A stretch of 64,000 nt of DNA, from NCBI RefSeq assembly GCF_019402665.1, contig NZ_VSST01000044.1, forward strand, positions 124,001 through 188,000, written 5' to 3'. Below, in pieces: positions 26,237-33,547 of the stretch. This DNA is from Bradyrhizobium canariense (GTDB lineage: Bacteria > Pseudomonadota > Alphaproteobacteria > Rhizobiales > Xanthobacteraceae). The first letter of the stretch is position 1. Each line of letters opens with the position of its first letter. The notes under the pieces were generated by a model that worked only from the letters and a program-made list of their open reading frames with translations, was not told where the DNA came from and did not search any database. The position numbers and the translations under genes are program-made.

Positions 26237-27355
26237 ATGAACGGCGCGACAACACTTCTGCAGGATCTGGACGACGCGATCGCACGCGGCACCGACGAAA
26301 GCCGGAACAAGGCGTTGTGGCACGCGACCGACATTCTGATCACCGGCCGCTATAGCGACGACGAGATCAGCACGTTCGGCGAGGTCATCGGCCGGCTCGC
26401 CGACGAGATCGAGGTTGCTGCGCGGGTGCAGCTCTCTGAGGTCATGGCAGCCTGCGATCACGCTCCGCTAAATGTCATTGCGCAACTCGCGACCGCCGAC
26501 GAGATCGAGGTCGCAGGCCCCGTGCTGCGCGACTCCAATCGTATCGACGAGAAGCTGCTGATCGAGAGCGCCATGACCAAGAGCCAGTCGCATCTGCTCG
26601 CGATCGCCCAGCGCAAGTCGATCGGCGAGGCCGTCACCGACGTGCTGGTCAAGCGCGGCGACCAGGAGGTCGTGACGTCGGTTGCCCGGAACGAGGGCGC
26701 GCGCTTCTCCGGCTCGGGCCTGCTCCACATGGTTCGCCGCGCCGAGGGCGACTCGATTCTTGCCGAGCAGCTTGGCCTGCGCAAGGACGTGCCGCGTCAC
26801 ATCTTCCAGCAGCTGATCTCGAAGGCGTCGGAGGACGTCCGCCGCCGGCTCGAGCACGAGCGCCCGGAAATGATGGCGCAGATCCAAAACTCGGTGAGCG
26901 ACGTCACCGGCGACCTGCAATCCAAGTTCGGCCCGTCCTCGCGCAGCTATTTCGTCGCCAAGCGCGTGGTGACGACGCAGTACCGGCAGGGCAACCTCAA
27001 CCAGGACTCGATCTCGAACTATGCGCGCCAGCACCGCTTCGACGAGGTGCAGATCGGGCTGTCGCTGCTGTCGTCGCTGCCTGTCGACGTGATCGAGCGT
27101 GCGATGATGGACCGCAATCGCGAGATGATCCTGGTGCTGTGCAAGGCGCTCGATTTTTCCTGGGACACCACGATGTCGCTGCTGTTCCTCGGCGCCAAGG
27201 ATCATCTGATCACGGCGCGCGAGCTCCACGACAACGAGCGCGATTTCGGCAAGCTCAAGATCGAGACCTCGCGCAGCGTCTTGAAATTCTACCAGTCGCG
27301 CAAGACCGGCACCGATCCTGTCACGGGTCGTCAGCCCGAGCTCCAGGTGCACTGA
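26237..27355 (+). CDS. DUF2336 protein (copy 1)
   Basis: A 372-residue soluble, mostly helical protein of DUF2336, a family of HEAT-like repeats common in rhizobia. Repeat-like helices include HAPLNVIAQLATADEIEVAGPVLRDSNRID, AMTKSQSHLLAIAQRKSIGEAVTDVLVKRGDQEVVTSVARNEGARFS. The C-terminus contains LDFSWDTTMSLLFL and RSVLKFYQSR. It is clearly paralogous to the protein at 62078-63178 (shared TKSQxHLLAIA, PVTD/AVTD, SWDTT). No catalytic motif. It may act as a protein-protein scaffold; function unproven. A small gene follows 58 bases downstream. Confidence 0.85.
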   Translation: MNGATTLLQDLDDAIARGTDESRNKALWHATDILITGRYSDDEISTFGEVIGRLADEIEVAARVQLSEVMAACDHAPLNVIAQLATADEIEVAGPVLRDSNRIDEKLLIESAMTKSQSHLLAIAQRKSIGEAVTDVLVKRGDQEVVTSVARNEGARFSGSGLLHMVRRAEGDSILAEQLGLRKDVPRHIFQQLISKASEDVRRRLEHERPEMMAQIQNSVSDVTGDLQSKFGPSSRSYFVAKRVVTTQYRQGNLNQDSISNYARQHRFDEVQIGLSLLSSLPVDVIERAMMDRNREMILVLCKALDFSWDTTMSLLFLGAKDHLITARELHDNERDFGKLKIETSRSVLKFYQSRKTGTDPVTGRQPELQVH

Positions 27356-27413
27356 GCGGTACAACGAACAGGTACACCGAGCATCATCCGGGAATTGGCA
27401 GGGAGTATTTGCA

Positions 27414-27665
27414 ATGTTGCCTCAATTCGGCACCGCCGTTCGCAAGAATCCAAACAAGAACCTCAACAAGGCCGCAGCCGGCGAGATCGGCGGGGGAGCA
27501 GCGGACCAGGCCTCGGTCGATGCCGCCTGGCTCGTGCTGGAAGCCGCCAACGACCTCGGTGACCACGCCGCGATCGAAGCTTGCCGCCGCGTCATCGACG
27601 CCGAGCTGAACGGCACGGTGGCCGGCAGCGCGGATGTCGATCTCGTGCTGGGCTATTTCAGGTAG
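27414..27665 (+). CDS. Small hypothetical protein
   Basis: An 83-residue protein with a basic N-terminus (AVRKNPNKNLNKAAAG) and a helical C-terminal part (SVDAAWLVLEAANDLGDHAAIEACRRVIDAELNGTVAGSADVDLVLGYF). A GGGAG ribosome site lies nine bases before the ATG. No membrane segment. It follows the DUF2336 gene on the same strand and may be co-transcribed with it. No family recognised. Confidence 0.65.
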   Translation: MLPQFGTAVRKNPNKNLNKAAAGEIGGGAADQASVDAAWLVLEAANDLGDHAAIEACRRVIDAELNGTVAGSADVDLVLGYFR

Positions 27666-27713
27666 GGCACCTGAGGCGTCCGCTCCATCCGCGTTACGCG
27701 GCTGTTTCCACAC

Positions 27714-27830
27714 CGTCATTGCGAGCGCAGCGAAGCAATCCAGAATCTTCCCGCGGAGGCGGTCTGGATTGCTTCGCGGAGCCTGTCATCGGGCCGCGCT
27801 TCGCGCGGACCCGGTGGCTCGCAATGACGG
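27714..27830. repeat. Long inverted intergenic repeat, family B
   Basis: Outer arms CGTCATTGCGAGC and GCTCGCAATGACG are perfect inverted copies. Inside, GAAGCAATCCAGA pairs with TCTGGATTGCTTC, followed by a GC hairpin (GGGCCGCGCTTCGCGCGGACCC). This composite is typical of Bradyrhizobium intergenic repeats. Confidence 0.85.
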
Positions 27831-27891
27831 AGAGCAGGGTACCACCGCCGCTCCTTCAATGGCACGCCAATGCGCCGACAGCGGCGCAGCT

Positions 27892-27978
27892 GTAGGATGG
27901 GTAGAGCCCTTGCGAAACCCATCTTGCCTCCGGGCGTGTTGATGCGTGATGGGTTCGCTTCGCTCTACCCATCCTACG
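27892..27978. repeat. Inverted intergenic repeat, family E
   Basis: Arms GTAGGATGGGTAGAG and CTCTACCCATCCTAC are perfect inverted copies, with the inner pair GCGAAACCCATC and GATGGGTTCGC nearly matching. One copy in this window. Confidence 0.85.
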
Positions 27979-27990
27979 AACTTGCGTCTC

Positions 27991-28488
27991 TCACCGCCGA
28001 ATACGGTAGATCACGACGTCTTCGCCGTGACGGAATGTGCTTCGCTCGAAGAGATAGTTGGCCTTCTCCAGAACGCGGCGCGATGCGCCATTGCCGACGT
28101 AGACCAGGCCGATGAGGGACGGCAGCTGGTGGTGTAACAGTCCGATATCCGTCAGTGCGGACGCGGTCTCGCTTGCAAGTCCACGGCCCCAGAATTCGCG
28201 CTTGAACGCATAGGCAATCTCGATCTCGTCGATATCGTCCACCAGGATGTGCCGGATGCCCGCTCGCCCGGCGAATGCCCCGTCTTTCGTTCGCAGCACC
28301 CATAGCCCGAAGCCATGCTGGTCCCAATGGGCCATATTGGCGTCGAGATAGGTCTTGGTCCTTTCCGCCGGGCGCACGCCGCCGAGATATCGGGACACCT
28401 CGGCATCGAGATGCAATGCGACGAGGTCCGCGAGGTGATCCTCACGAAGCCTCTCGGCAGTCAGGTTCTCGGTGCTGAAATGATCCAT
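27991..28488 (-). CDS. GNAT acetyltransferase, RimJ/RimL-like
   Basis: A 165-residue N-acetyltransferase of the GNAT fold, transferring acetyl from acetyl-CoA to an amine. Visible: TENLTAERLREDHLADLVALH (RimJ-like opening), IEIAYAFKREFWGRGLASETASALTDIG (the acetyl-CoA loop, WGRGLASE), and LIGLVYVGNGASRRVLEKANY (the NxxSxRVLEK motif). The start MDHFSTENL at 28488 is preferred over ATG 28539 because it gives the usual family length. The neighbours give no hint of substrate. Confidence 0.82.
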   Translation of the reverse strand: MDHFSTENLTAERLREDHLADLVALHLDAEVSRYLGGVRPAERTKTYLDANMAHWDQHGFGLWVLRTKDGAFAGRAGIRHILVDDIDEIEIAYAFKREFWGRGLASETASALTDIGLLHHQLPSLIGLVYVGNGASRRVLEKANYLFERSTFRHGEDVVIYRIRR

Positions 28489-28650
28489 GGACCCGGATAG
28501 CCGCTTTCGGAGCAGGGCAGGATGACGCGCCTTCGCCACCCATCATGATTTCTAACACATCCTAACGGGCAATTTCGGCGGCATTCGGTCAATGTTCCCA
28601 TGGAAAAGCGGTGGAATTTCCAAATCAGCACGAAGGTCGACGGAGATTGC

Positions 28651-29922
28651 ATGACGTCCAAAACGCAAATCGAATCACCGCCACGGCCCGCGAGCGTCTC
28701 GCGTCGTGGTTTTGTGGGAGGCCTGTCGGCGGGCGTTCTGGGGGCGGTTGCGACCGAAGCGGCGGTGGCGCAAACGCTGGCCGAAATCCCTGATCGCGGG
28801 CCCGGCGCCGATCTCGGTGCGCACAGCGAACGATCGCGCTTCGTCAAGATCGATCGCATTCCCGAGGCAGGACCTGGCAAGCGCAACGTCGACCCCAGTG
28901 ATGCCATCAATTCCAAGACGCCGCATCAGAAGCTGGTGGGCAACATCACGCCAACCGATCTGCATTACGAGCGCAGCCATTCCGGGGTGCCGGACATCGA
29001 TCCCGCGCAGCACCGTCTGCTCATCCATGGCCTGGTTCGGAAGCCGCTGGTGTTCAGCGTCGACGATCTCAAGCGGATGCCGTCGGTTACGCGCGTGGTC
29101 TTCATCGAATGCACTGGAAACGGATGGGAAAACTGGAAGAAGGCGGACCCTGATCTGACGGTGCAGAACACGCACGGCCTCGTCAGCACCAATGAGTGGA
29201 CCGGCGTTCCGCTGAAGTTCCTGATTGGTCTCTCGGGCAAGGAGAAGAACTCGAACTGGATGCTCGCCGAGGGAGGCGATGGCGCGGGCGTCGACCGCAG
29301 CATTCCGCTGACCGACGAAATCGTGAACGAGGCCTTTGTCGCCTACGGTCAGAACGGCGAACCACTGCGCCCCGCGCATGGATTTCCAATGCGGCTGGTG
29401 ATGCCGGGCTTCGAGGGCAATCTCAACATCAAATGGCTGCGCCGTCTCAAGTTCGGCACTGAGCCCTGGATGACCCGCTGGGAAACGGCGCGCTACACGC
29501 AGCTGCTGGCCAACGGCACGGCCCGCCAGTTTCAGCTGAGGATGGAAACCAACTCCGTCATCACGCAGCCCTCGGGCACGATGCAGATCCAGCCCGGCTA
29601 CAACATAATCTCCGGTCTCGCCTGGAGCGGCCATGGCAAGATCGCCAAGGTCGAGATATCGACCGACGGCGCGAAAATCTGGAAACAGGCGCAGCTGAAT
29701 CAGCCGGTGCTGTCGAAGGCGCAGATTCGATTCCAGATGGACTGGGTCTGGGACGGCAAGCCGACAAGGATCGTGAGTCGCTCGACCGATGAGCAAGGCA
29801 ACGTTCAGCCGGACCGGCAATCCTTCATCGCCGCGACGGGGAGCAATGCGCTGTTCCACTACAATGCGCAGCAGACCTGGAGCATCGACGAGGCCGGGAG
29901 GGTCCGCAATGTCCTCGCATAA
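28651..29922 (+). CDS. soxC: SoxC-like sulfite dehydrogenase, molybdenum subunit
   Basis: A 423-residue molybdopterin enzyme of the sulfite oxidase family, exported by the Tat pathway: the signal is SRRGFVGGLSAGVLGAVATEAAVAQ. The Mo-ligating Cys is C154 in FIECTGNGWENW. GHGKIAKVEISTDGAKIWKQA marks the C-terminal dimer domain. SoxCD removes electrons from the sulfane sulfur bound to SoxYZ in thiosulfate oxidation. The start ATG 28651 places the twin Arg at a normal distance; an upstream in-frame ATG at 28600 is less likely. Its stop overlaps the start of soxD. No soxXYZAB genes are in the window. Confidence 0.9.
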   Translation: MTSKTQIESPPRPASVSRRGFVGGLSAGVLGAVATEAAVAQTLAEIPDRGPGADLGAHSERSRFVKIDRIPEAGPGKRNVDPSDAINSKTPHQKLVGNITPTDLHYERSHSGVPDIDPAQHRLLIHGLVRKPLVFSVDDLKRMPSVTRVVFIECTGNGWENWKKADPDLTVQNTHGLVSTNEWTGVPLKFLIGLSGKEKNSNWMLAEGGDGAGVDRSIPLTDEIVNEAFVAYGQNGEPLRPAHGFPMRLVMPGFEGNLNIKWLRRLKFGTEPWMTRWETARYTQLLANGTARQFQLRMETNSVITQPSGTMQIQPGYNIISGLAWSGHGKIAKVEISTDGAKIWKQAQLNQPVLSKAQIRFQMDWVWDGKPTRIVSRSTDEQGNVQPDRQSFIAATGSNALFHYNAQQTWSIDEAGRVRNVLA

Positions 29923-30457
29923 CAATCGGCTTGTCGCAGCGGCTCTCACGCTCGGCCTGCTCGCGGCGCCCGCATTTGCATTCGATTTCGGCCGTCCCGC
30001 GACTCCGGAGGAGATCAAGCTATGGGACATCGACGTCGCACCCGATGGCAAGGGTCTGCCTGTGGGCAGCGGCACGGTTGCGCAAGGTAAGCAGGTCTTC
30101 GCCGACAATTGCGCGGCCTGTCATGGCGACAATGGCCAGGGCGGGATCAAGGATCGTCTGGCCGGTGGGCAGGGCACACTCGCCTCCAGCGCGCCTGTCA
30201 AGACCGTCGGCAGCTTCTGGCCTTATGCGACGACCTTGTACGACTACATTCACCGCGCGATGCCATATCCCACACCGGGTTCGCTCAGCACCGACGACAC
30301 CTATGCCGTCACCGCCTACATCCTGAGTCTGAACGGCATCGTTCCTCCCGACGGCAAGGTCGACAAGGACAGCTTGCCGAAGATCAAGATGCCCAACCGC
30401 GACGGCTTCATTCCGGATCCGCAATTCGATCCGGCAAAACTATTCCGCAAGAAATGA
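29909..30457 (+). CDS. soxD: SoxD-like c-type cytochrome subunit
   Basis: A 182-residue periplasmic cytochrome c. Signal peptide MSSHNNRLVAAALTLGLLAAPAFAF, then a single haem site CAACH (C68, C71, H72) and a Met-containing distal part (HRAMPYPTPGSLSTDDTYAVTAYILSLNGIVP). It is the electron acceptor of the SoxC molybdenum subunit. The ATG at 29909 overlaps the soxC end by 14 bases, so the two are translationally coupled. It is shorter than the classical two-haem SoxD (about 380 residues) and has only one CxxCH. Confidence 0.88.
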   Translation: MSSHNNRLVAAALTLGLLAAPAFAFDFGRPATPEEIKLWDIDVAPDGKGLPVGSGTVAQGKQVFADNCAACHGDNGQGGIKDRLAGGQGTLASSAPVKTVGSFWPYATTLYDYIHRAMPYPTPGSLSTDDTYAVTAYILSLNGIVPPDGKVDKDSLPKIKMPNRDGFIPDPQFDPAKLFRKK

Positions 30458-30467
30458 GCGTGTGATC

Positions 30468-30938
30468 ATGAGGGTTTCGGCGCTGCTCAAGATCCTCGTC
30501 CTGGTTGCTGCGACATGTTTATGGGAGACCCAAGCAATGGCCGTCGACGGACTCATCACGATCAGGAGCAGTTTCGGGCCTGAAGAGACGATGAAGCGGC
30601 TGGAAGCGGAAGTGACGGCCAAGGGCCTCACAATATTCGCCCATGTCGATCACGCCGCGGGCGCCGCCGCTGCCGGCCTGCCGTTGCGCCCGACCAATCT
30701 CATCATCTTCGGGAACGCCAGGGGTGGTACGCCATTGATGCAGCAGTCGCAGACCAGCGGCATCGATCTGCCGCTGAAGGCGCTGGTCTGGCAGGACGAG
30801 CAAGGCGCGACCTGGTTGTCCTACAACGATCCGGCGTATATCGCCGGGCGTCACGGCATCGGCGAGCCGGCCAAGGCTGCAATTGTCGCCATGACGGCGG
30901 CCCTGCACGCGATCGCGACCAAGGTCACCGCACCCTAG
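30468..30938 (+). CDS. Exported DUF302 protein
   Basis: A 156-residue protein with a signal peptide (residues 1 to about 24, ending ETQAMA). The mature part has the DUF302 pattern: RSSFGPEETMKRLEAEVTAKGLTIFAHVDHAAGAAAAGLPLRPTNLIIFGNARGGTPLMQ, LKALVWQDEQG, WLSYNDPAYIAGRHGI. DUF302 proteins are frequently found with sulfur-oxidation genes and thiosulfate enzymes; their role is unknown. It starts 11 bases after soxD, so it is in the soxCD operon. GTG 30462 is an alternative start. Confidence 0.82.
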   Translation: MRVSALLKILVLVAATCLWETQAMAVDGLITIRSSFGPEETMKRLEAEVTAKGLTIFAHVDHAAGAAAAGLPLRPTNLIIFGNARGGTPLMQQSQTSGIDLPLKALVWQDEQGATWLSYNDPAYIAGRHGIGEPAKAAIVAMTAALHAIATKVTAP

Positions 30939-30982
30939 CGTGACGGGATGGCCGCGCGACGCATCGCCATGGGGAGAGATCC

Positions 30983-31336
30983 ATGAACAGCACAGACGGG
31001 CAACCGGAATCACCCGCTCCCGGAGACGGCAAGATCGCCAGATGGCTGGTCATAGCGGTGTTATGCGCCTTCCTCGTCGGTGCCGGCGCGCTCGGCTATC
31101 TCGGCTGGTTCAGCACGACGACGGAGGTGCCAGCATCGGGTTATGTCGCACTGGTGCTCGGTGTCGTGTTTTCGCTGGTCGTGGGCATCGGCTTGATGGC
31201 GCTGGTGTTCTACAGCAGCCGCAAGGGTTACGACGAACCGGCGGTGCTGATTCAGGAACCGGAGAGCGATTCGGACGAAGAAGGCGTCAGTTCGGGCTCC
31301 AGTACACCGAGCGAACGCACCGAGAGAGTACGCTGA
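30983..31336 (+). CDS. Small membrane protein in the soxCD operon
   Basis: A 117-residue protein with two membrane segments (about 20-43, WLVIAVLCAFLVGAGALGYLGWF, and about 54-77, GYVALVLGVVFSLVVGIGLMALVFY), giving both ends on the cytoplasmic side. The tail is acidic and Ser-rich. A GGGGAGA ribosome site precedes the ATG. It lies 45 bases behind the DUF302 gene and is probably the last gene of that operon. No family recognised. Confidence 0.7.
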   Translation: MNSTDGQPESPAPGDGKIARWLVIAVLCAFLVGAGALGYLGWFSTTTEVPASGYVALVLGVVFSLVVGIGLMALVFYSSRKGYDEPAVLIQEPESDSDEEGVSSGSSTPSERTERVR

Positions 31337-31425
31337 GCCGGATGCTCGCATCGGGATGCAATGCGACGACGCCGGCCAGGTGATCTTCACGAAGCCCCTC
31401 GGCGCTTAGCCTCGCAAGACCGGGC

Positions 31426-32457
31426 TCAGCTTCCTGAGTCTTTCAACCAGGAGGCAATCGTCTGATTGAGGTAATCCGGCACTTCATGCTGAATGAAGTG
31501 GCCAACGCCAGGCACGATTTTGACCGTGAGATTGTCGGGATTTTCAATCCATGACTTTTCCAGATCGATCGTGCTTAGCAAAGCGTGGCTCTCCTCGATT
31601 CCGTGCACGTGCAAGACCGGGCATTTGATCACGGCACCGGTGAGTTTCTTCATGGTTGGATCGAAAAGATTGAGCACAAGCTGAGAAAACGCGTAGTTGG
31701 CTTTGTAATAATTCATCATGGACGAGATGGAAGATTTCGCGAAAGCCTCGACGTATCGACTCTTCACCTGTGGGTTGACGACCCAGTATGCCAATTCCTG
31801 CGCCGTCAAATTGTCGCCTTTGCCTTTAGCGAAGAACCGGGTAGCGTAAGCGCTGGCCTTGGCCTGCGCGATAGGGTGGTTCCAAGGGAGCAATTCCCTC
31901 GTGATGGCGCCGGGATGAGGAACGCTGAGGACGACAAGTCTTTCGATCAGATCCGGATTTTGCCCGGTGAACAGCCACGACAAAGCGGCGCCCCAGTCGT
32001 GCCCGATCAGGATGGCCTTGCGACCATTTGCCTCTGCATTGATCACGGCGCGGATGTCATCAAGGAGAACCGGAAACTTATAGTTCTCGACGCCGTCTGG
32101 CCGATCGCTCAAATCGTACCCGCGCAGATCAAGTGCGACCACCTGATGATTTGCTGAAAATGCCTGGAGCTGATTTCGCCAGGAATACCAGAAGTCGGGA
32201 AATCCGTGCACGAACACCATCAGCGGTTTTTGATTGGATCCCATGGTGACGTAGTGGATCCTCGTTCCCGCATTCTCCGCATATCTGTGCAGAAGGTTCG
32301 GATCCTTATCGATATCAGCGGCAGGCTCACTCGAAGCGGCAGGGATTTTATTGTGCCAGATGGCATCGCTTGACGTCTCTCCGGAAACGACGCGAGTGGA
32401 CATCGCAGTGAACATGGCAGCTCCTAAAAGCATCATCACGCAGGATCTAGAGGCCAT
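31426..32457 (-). CDS. Exported alpha/beta hydrolase, epoxide hydrolase-like (copy 2)
   Basis: A 343-residue hydrolase with an N-terminal signal peptide (about residues 1-26, MLLGAAMFTAMSTRVVSG). HGFPDFWYSWR carries the oxyanion motif, the nucleophile is D154 in GHDWGA, and the catalytic His is H320 in VGHFIQHE. The Asp nucleophile points to epoxide hydrolase or haloacid/haloalkane-type chemistry. Unlike the copy at 16146-17054 it looks exported. It is divergent from a TetR gene with a 35-bp palindrome in the gap and is probably repressed by it. Confidence 0.85.
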   Translation of the reverse strand: MASRSCVMMLLGAAMFTAMSTRVVSGETSSDAIWHNKIPAASSEPAADIDKDPNLLHRYAENAGTRIHYVTMGSNQKPLMVFVHGFPDFWYSWRNQLQAFSANHQVVALDLRGYDLSDRPDGVENYKFPVLLDDIRAVINAEANGRKAILIGHDWGAALSWLFTGQNPDLIERLVVLSVPHPGAITRELLPWNHPIAQAKASAYATRFFAKGKGDNLTAQELAYWVVNPQVKSRYVEAFAKSSISSMMNYYKANYAFSQLVLNLFDPTMKKLTGAVIKCPVLHVHGIEESHALLSTIDLEKSWIENPDNLTVKIVPGVGHFIQHEVPDYLNQTIASWLKDSGS

Positions 32458-32607
32458 CTCAGTGATCCCGTTCGCTGGAGCAGTTGCCGAAACTGAAGTG
32501 GCTCGAACTCATGAGTATTTCCTGCGCAGCAATCCGGGAGAGTGTCGTGCCCTCGCATGCAACTTCTGGAGGTCGATTTGAGAGCGGTGGTACAACGGAC
32601 ACATTTA

Positions 32608-32642
32608 CTATGGTGATCGCCATAGTATGGCGATCACCATAG
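32608..32642. promoter_or_regulatory. Perfect 35-bp palindrome, TetR operator-like
   Basis: CTATGGTGATCGCCATA, one G, then TATGGCGATCACCATAG: a perfect 17-bp inverted repeat. Each half is itself an imperfect palindrome (TATGG-TGATCG-CCATA), so it can be read as two adjacent dimer sites. It lies 31 bases before the TetR start and 150 bases from the hydrolase start. Confidence 0.8.
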
Positions 32643-32673
32643 CGGTGTCAAGCCAGGCGTGTTACGTTGAAGG

Positions 32674-33288
32674 ATGCCCCGTAAGACTGACGCCCGCGCT
32701 CGCGCGATTGCCACTGCCGAGCGACTGTTTCGCATCCAAGGCTACACTGCGACGGGATTGAACCAGATCATCGAAGAAAGCGGCTCGCCCAAAGGATCGT
32801 TCTATTTTCATTTTCCGCGCGGTAAGGCACAGCTCGCAGAAGAAGCAATCGATCGCTACGTTGCGAGTAGAATTGCTGTGTTGCGGGCTATCTCGGCGAA
32901 TACGACCGGTGATGCCCTGAGTTTCGTTCGTCAGATTTTCGGCGCGTTCGCGGCCGAAATGGTCGCCTCTGATTTCCAGTATGGATGTCTCATGCAAAAT
33001 CTGGCGAACGAGCTTCCTGCACTCGACGCTGATCTGACCAAGCGAGTCGCGCGCGGATTTGCTGATTCAACCGAGATCGTTGTGGAGCATTTCAGGGGGT
33101 GCGGTTTCACTTCCGCGCGCGCTTCTTCGACCGCTTCCGCGTTGGTCGCTGCCGTCGAAGGCGCACGTACGATCGCCCGCCTGGAACGGACAGCGGCTAT
33201 ATTCGACGCGCTGGCGGATGTGAGTGTTCAGGGGTGGGCGGCCCCCGAGGGGCGACCCGCGGTCAGCTCTCGGCGGAGCGGACGGTAG
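32674..33288 (+). CDS. TetR-family regulator
   Basis: A 204-residue regulator. The helix-turn-helix region reads ARAIATAERLFRIQGYTATGLNQIIEESGSPKGSFYFHFPRGKAQLAEEAI. FYFHFPRGK is the pattern of the AcrR/QacR-like TetR subgroup with the C-terminal TetR_C_33-like ligand domain. It is divergent from the exported hydrolase gene and is preceded by a perfect 35-bp palindrome, so autorepression and control of the hydrolase are likely. The C-terminal 25 residues are Arg/Ser/Pro-rich and may be disordered. Confidence 0.87.
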   Translation: MPRKTDARARAIATAERLFRIQGYTATGLNQIIEESGSPKGSFYFHFPRGKAQLAEEAIDRYVASRIAVLRAISANTTGDALSFVRQIFGAFAAEMVASDFQYGCLMQNLANELPALDADLTKRVARGFADSTEIVVEHFRGCGFTSARASSTASALVAAVEGARTIARLERTAAIFDALADVSVQGWAAPEGRPAVSSRRSGR

Positions 33289-33547
33289 CTGCAACGGCGG
33301 ACTTCCTTGCCGCTGCGCACTATGCCGGCCCATCTTGCCGCCACGGAACGTCGCGCCAATTCTCCGACAATGCCATCATGCGCCTGTTTTGCCCGACGGC
33401 GCAACCGGCGAACAGCCGGTCGCGCGGATTGTACGGGCTCTATCCGGCTACGGTCCGACGATTTTCACACACGCGTAACCCATTGATCTCACAGCATCCG
33501 TCTACTGTGCATGGGGTTGTTTTCGCGCTTTTTATTTTCGGGAGGGG

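Larger units (their letters stand above)
27666..27990. other. Intergenic region, 325 bases, two different repeats
   Basis: The gap between the convergent small gene and acetyltransferase gene is filled by a family B repeat (27714-27830) and a family E repeat (27892-27978). No gene seen in it. Confidence 0.7.

Noticed and set aside
27414..27990. Possible transposon remnants from the dense repeats
   Set aside because: Only palindromic intergenic repeats are present; no transposase fragment or target-site duplication was seen.
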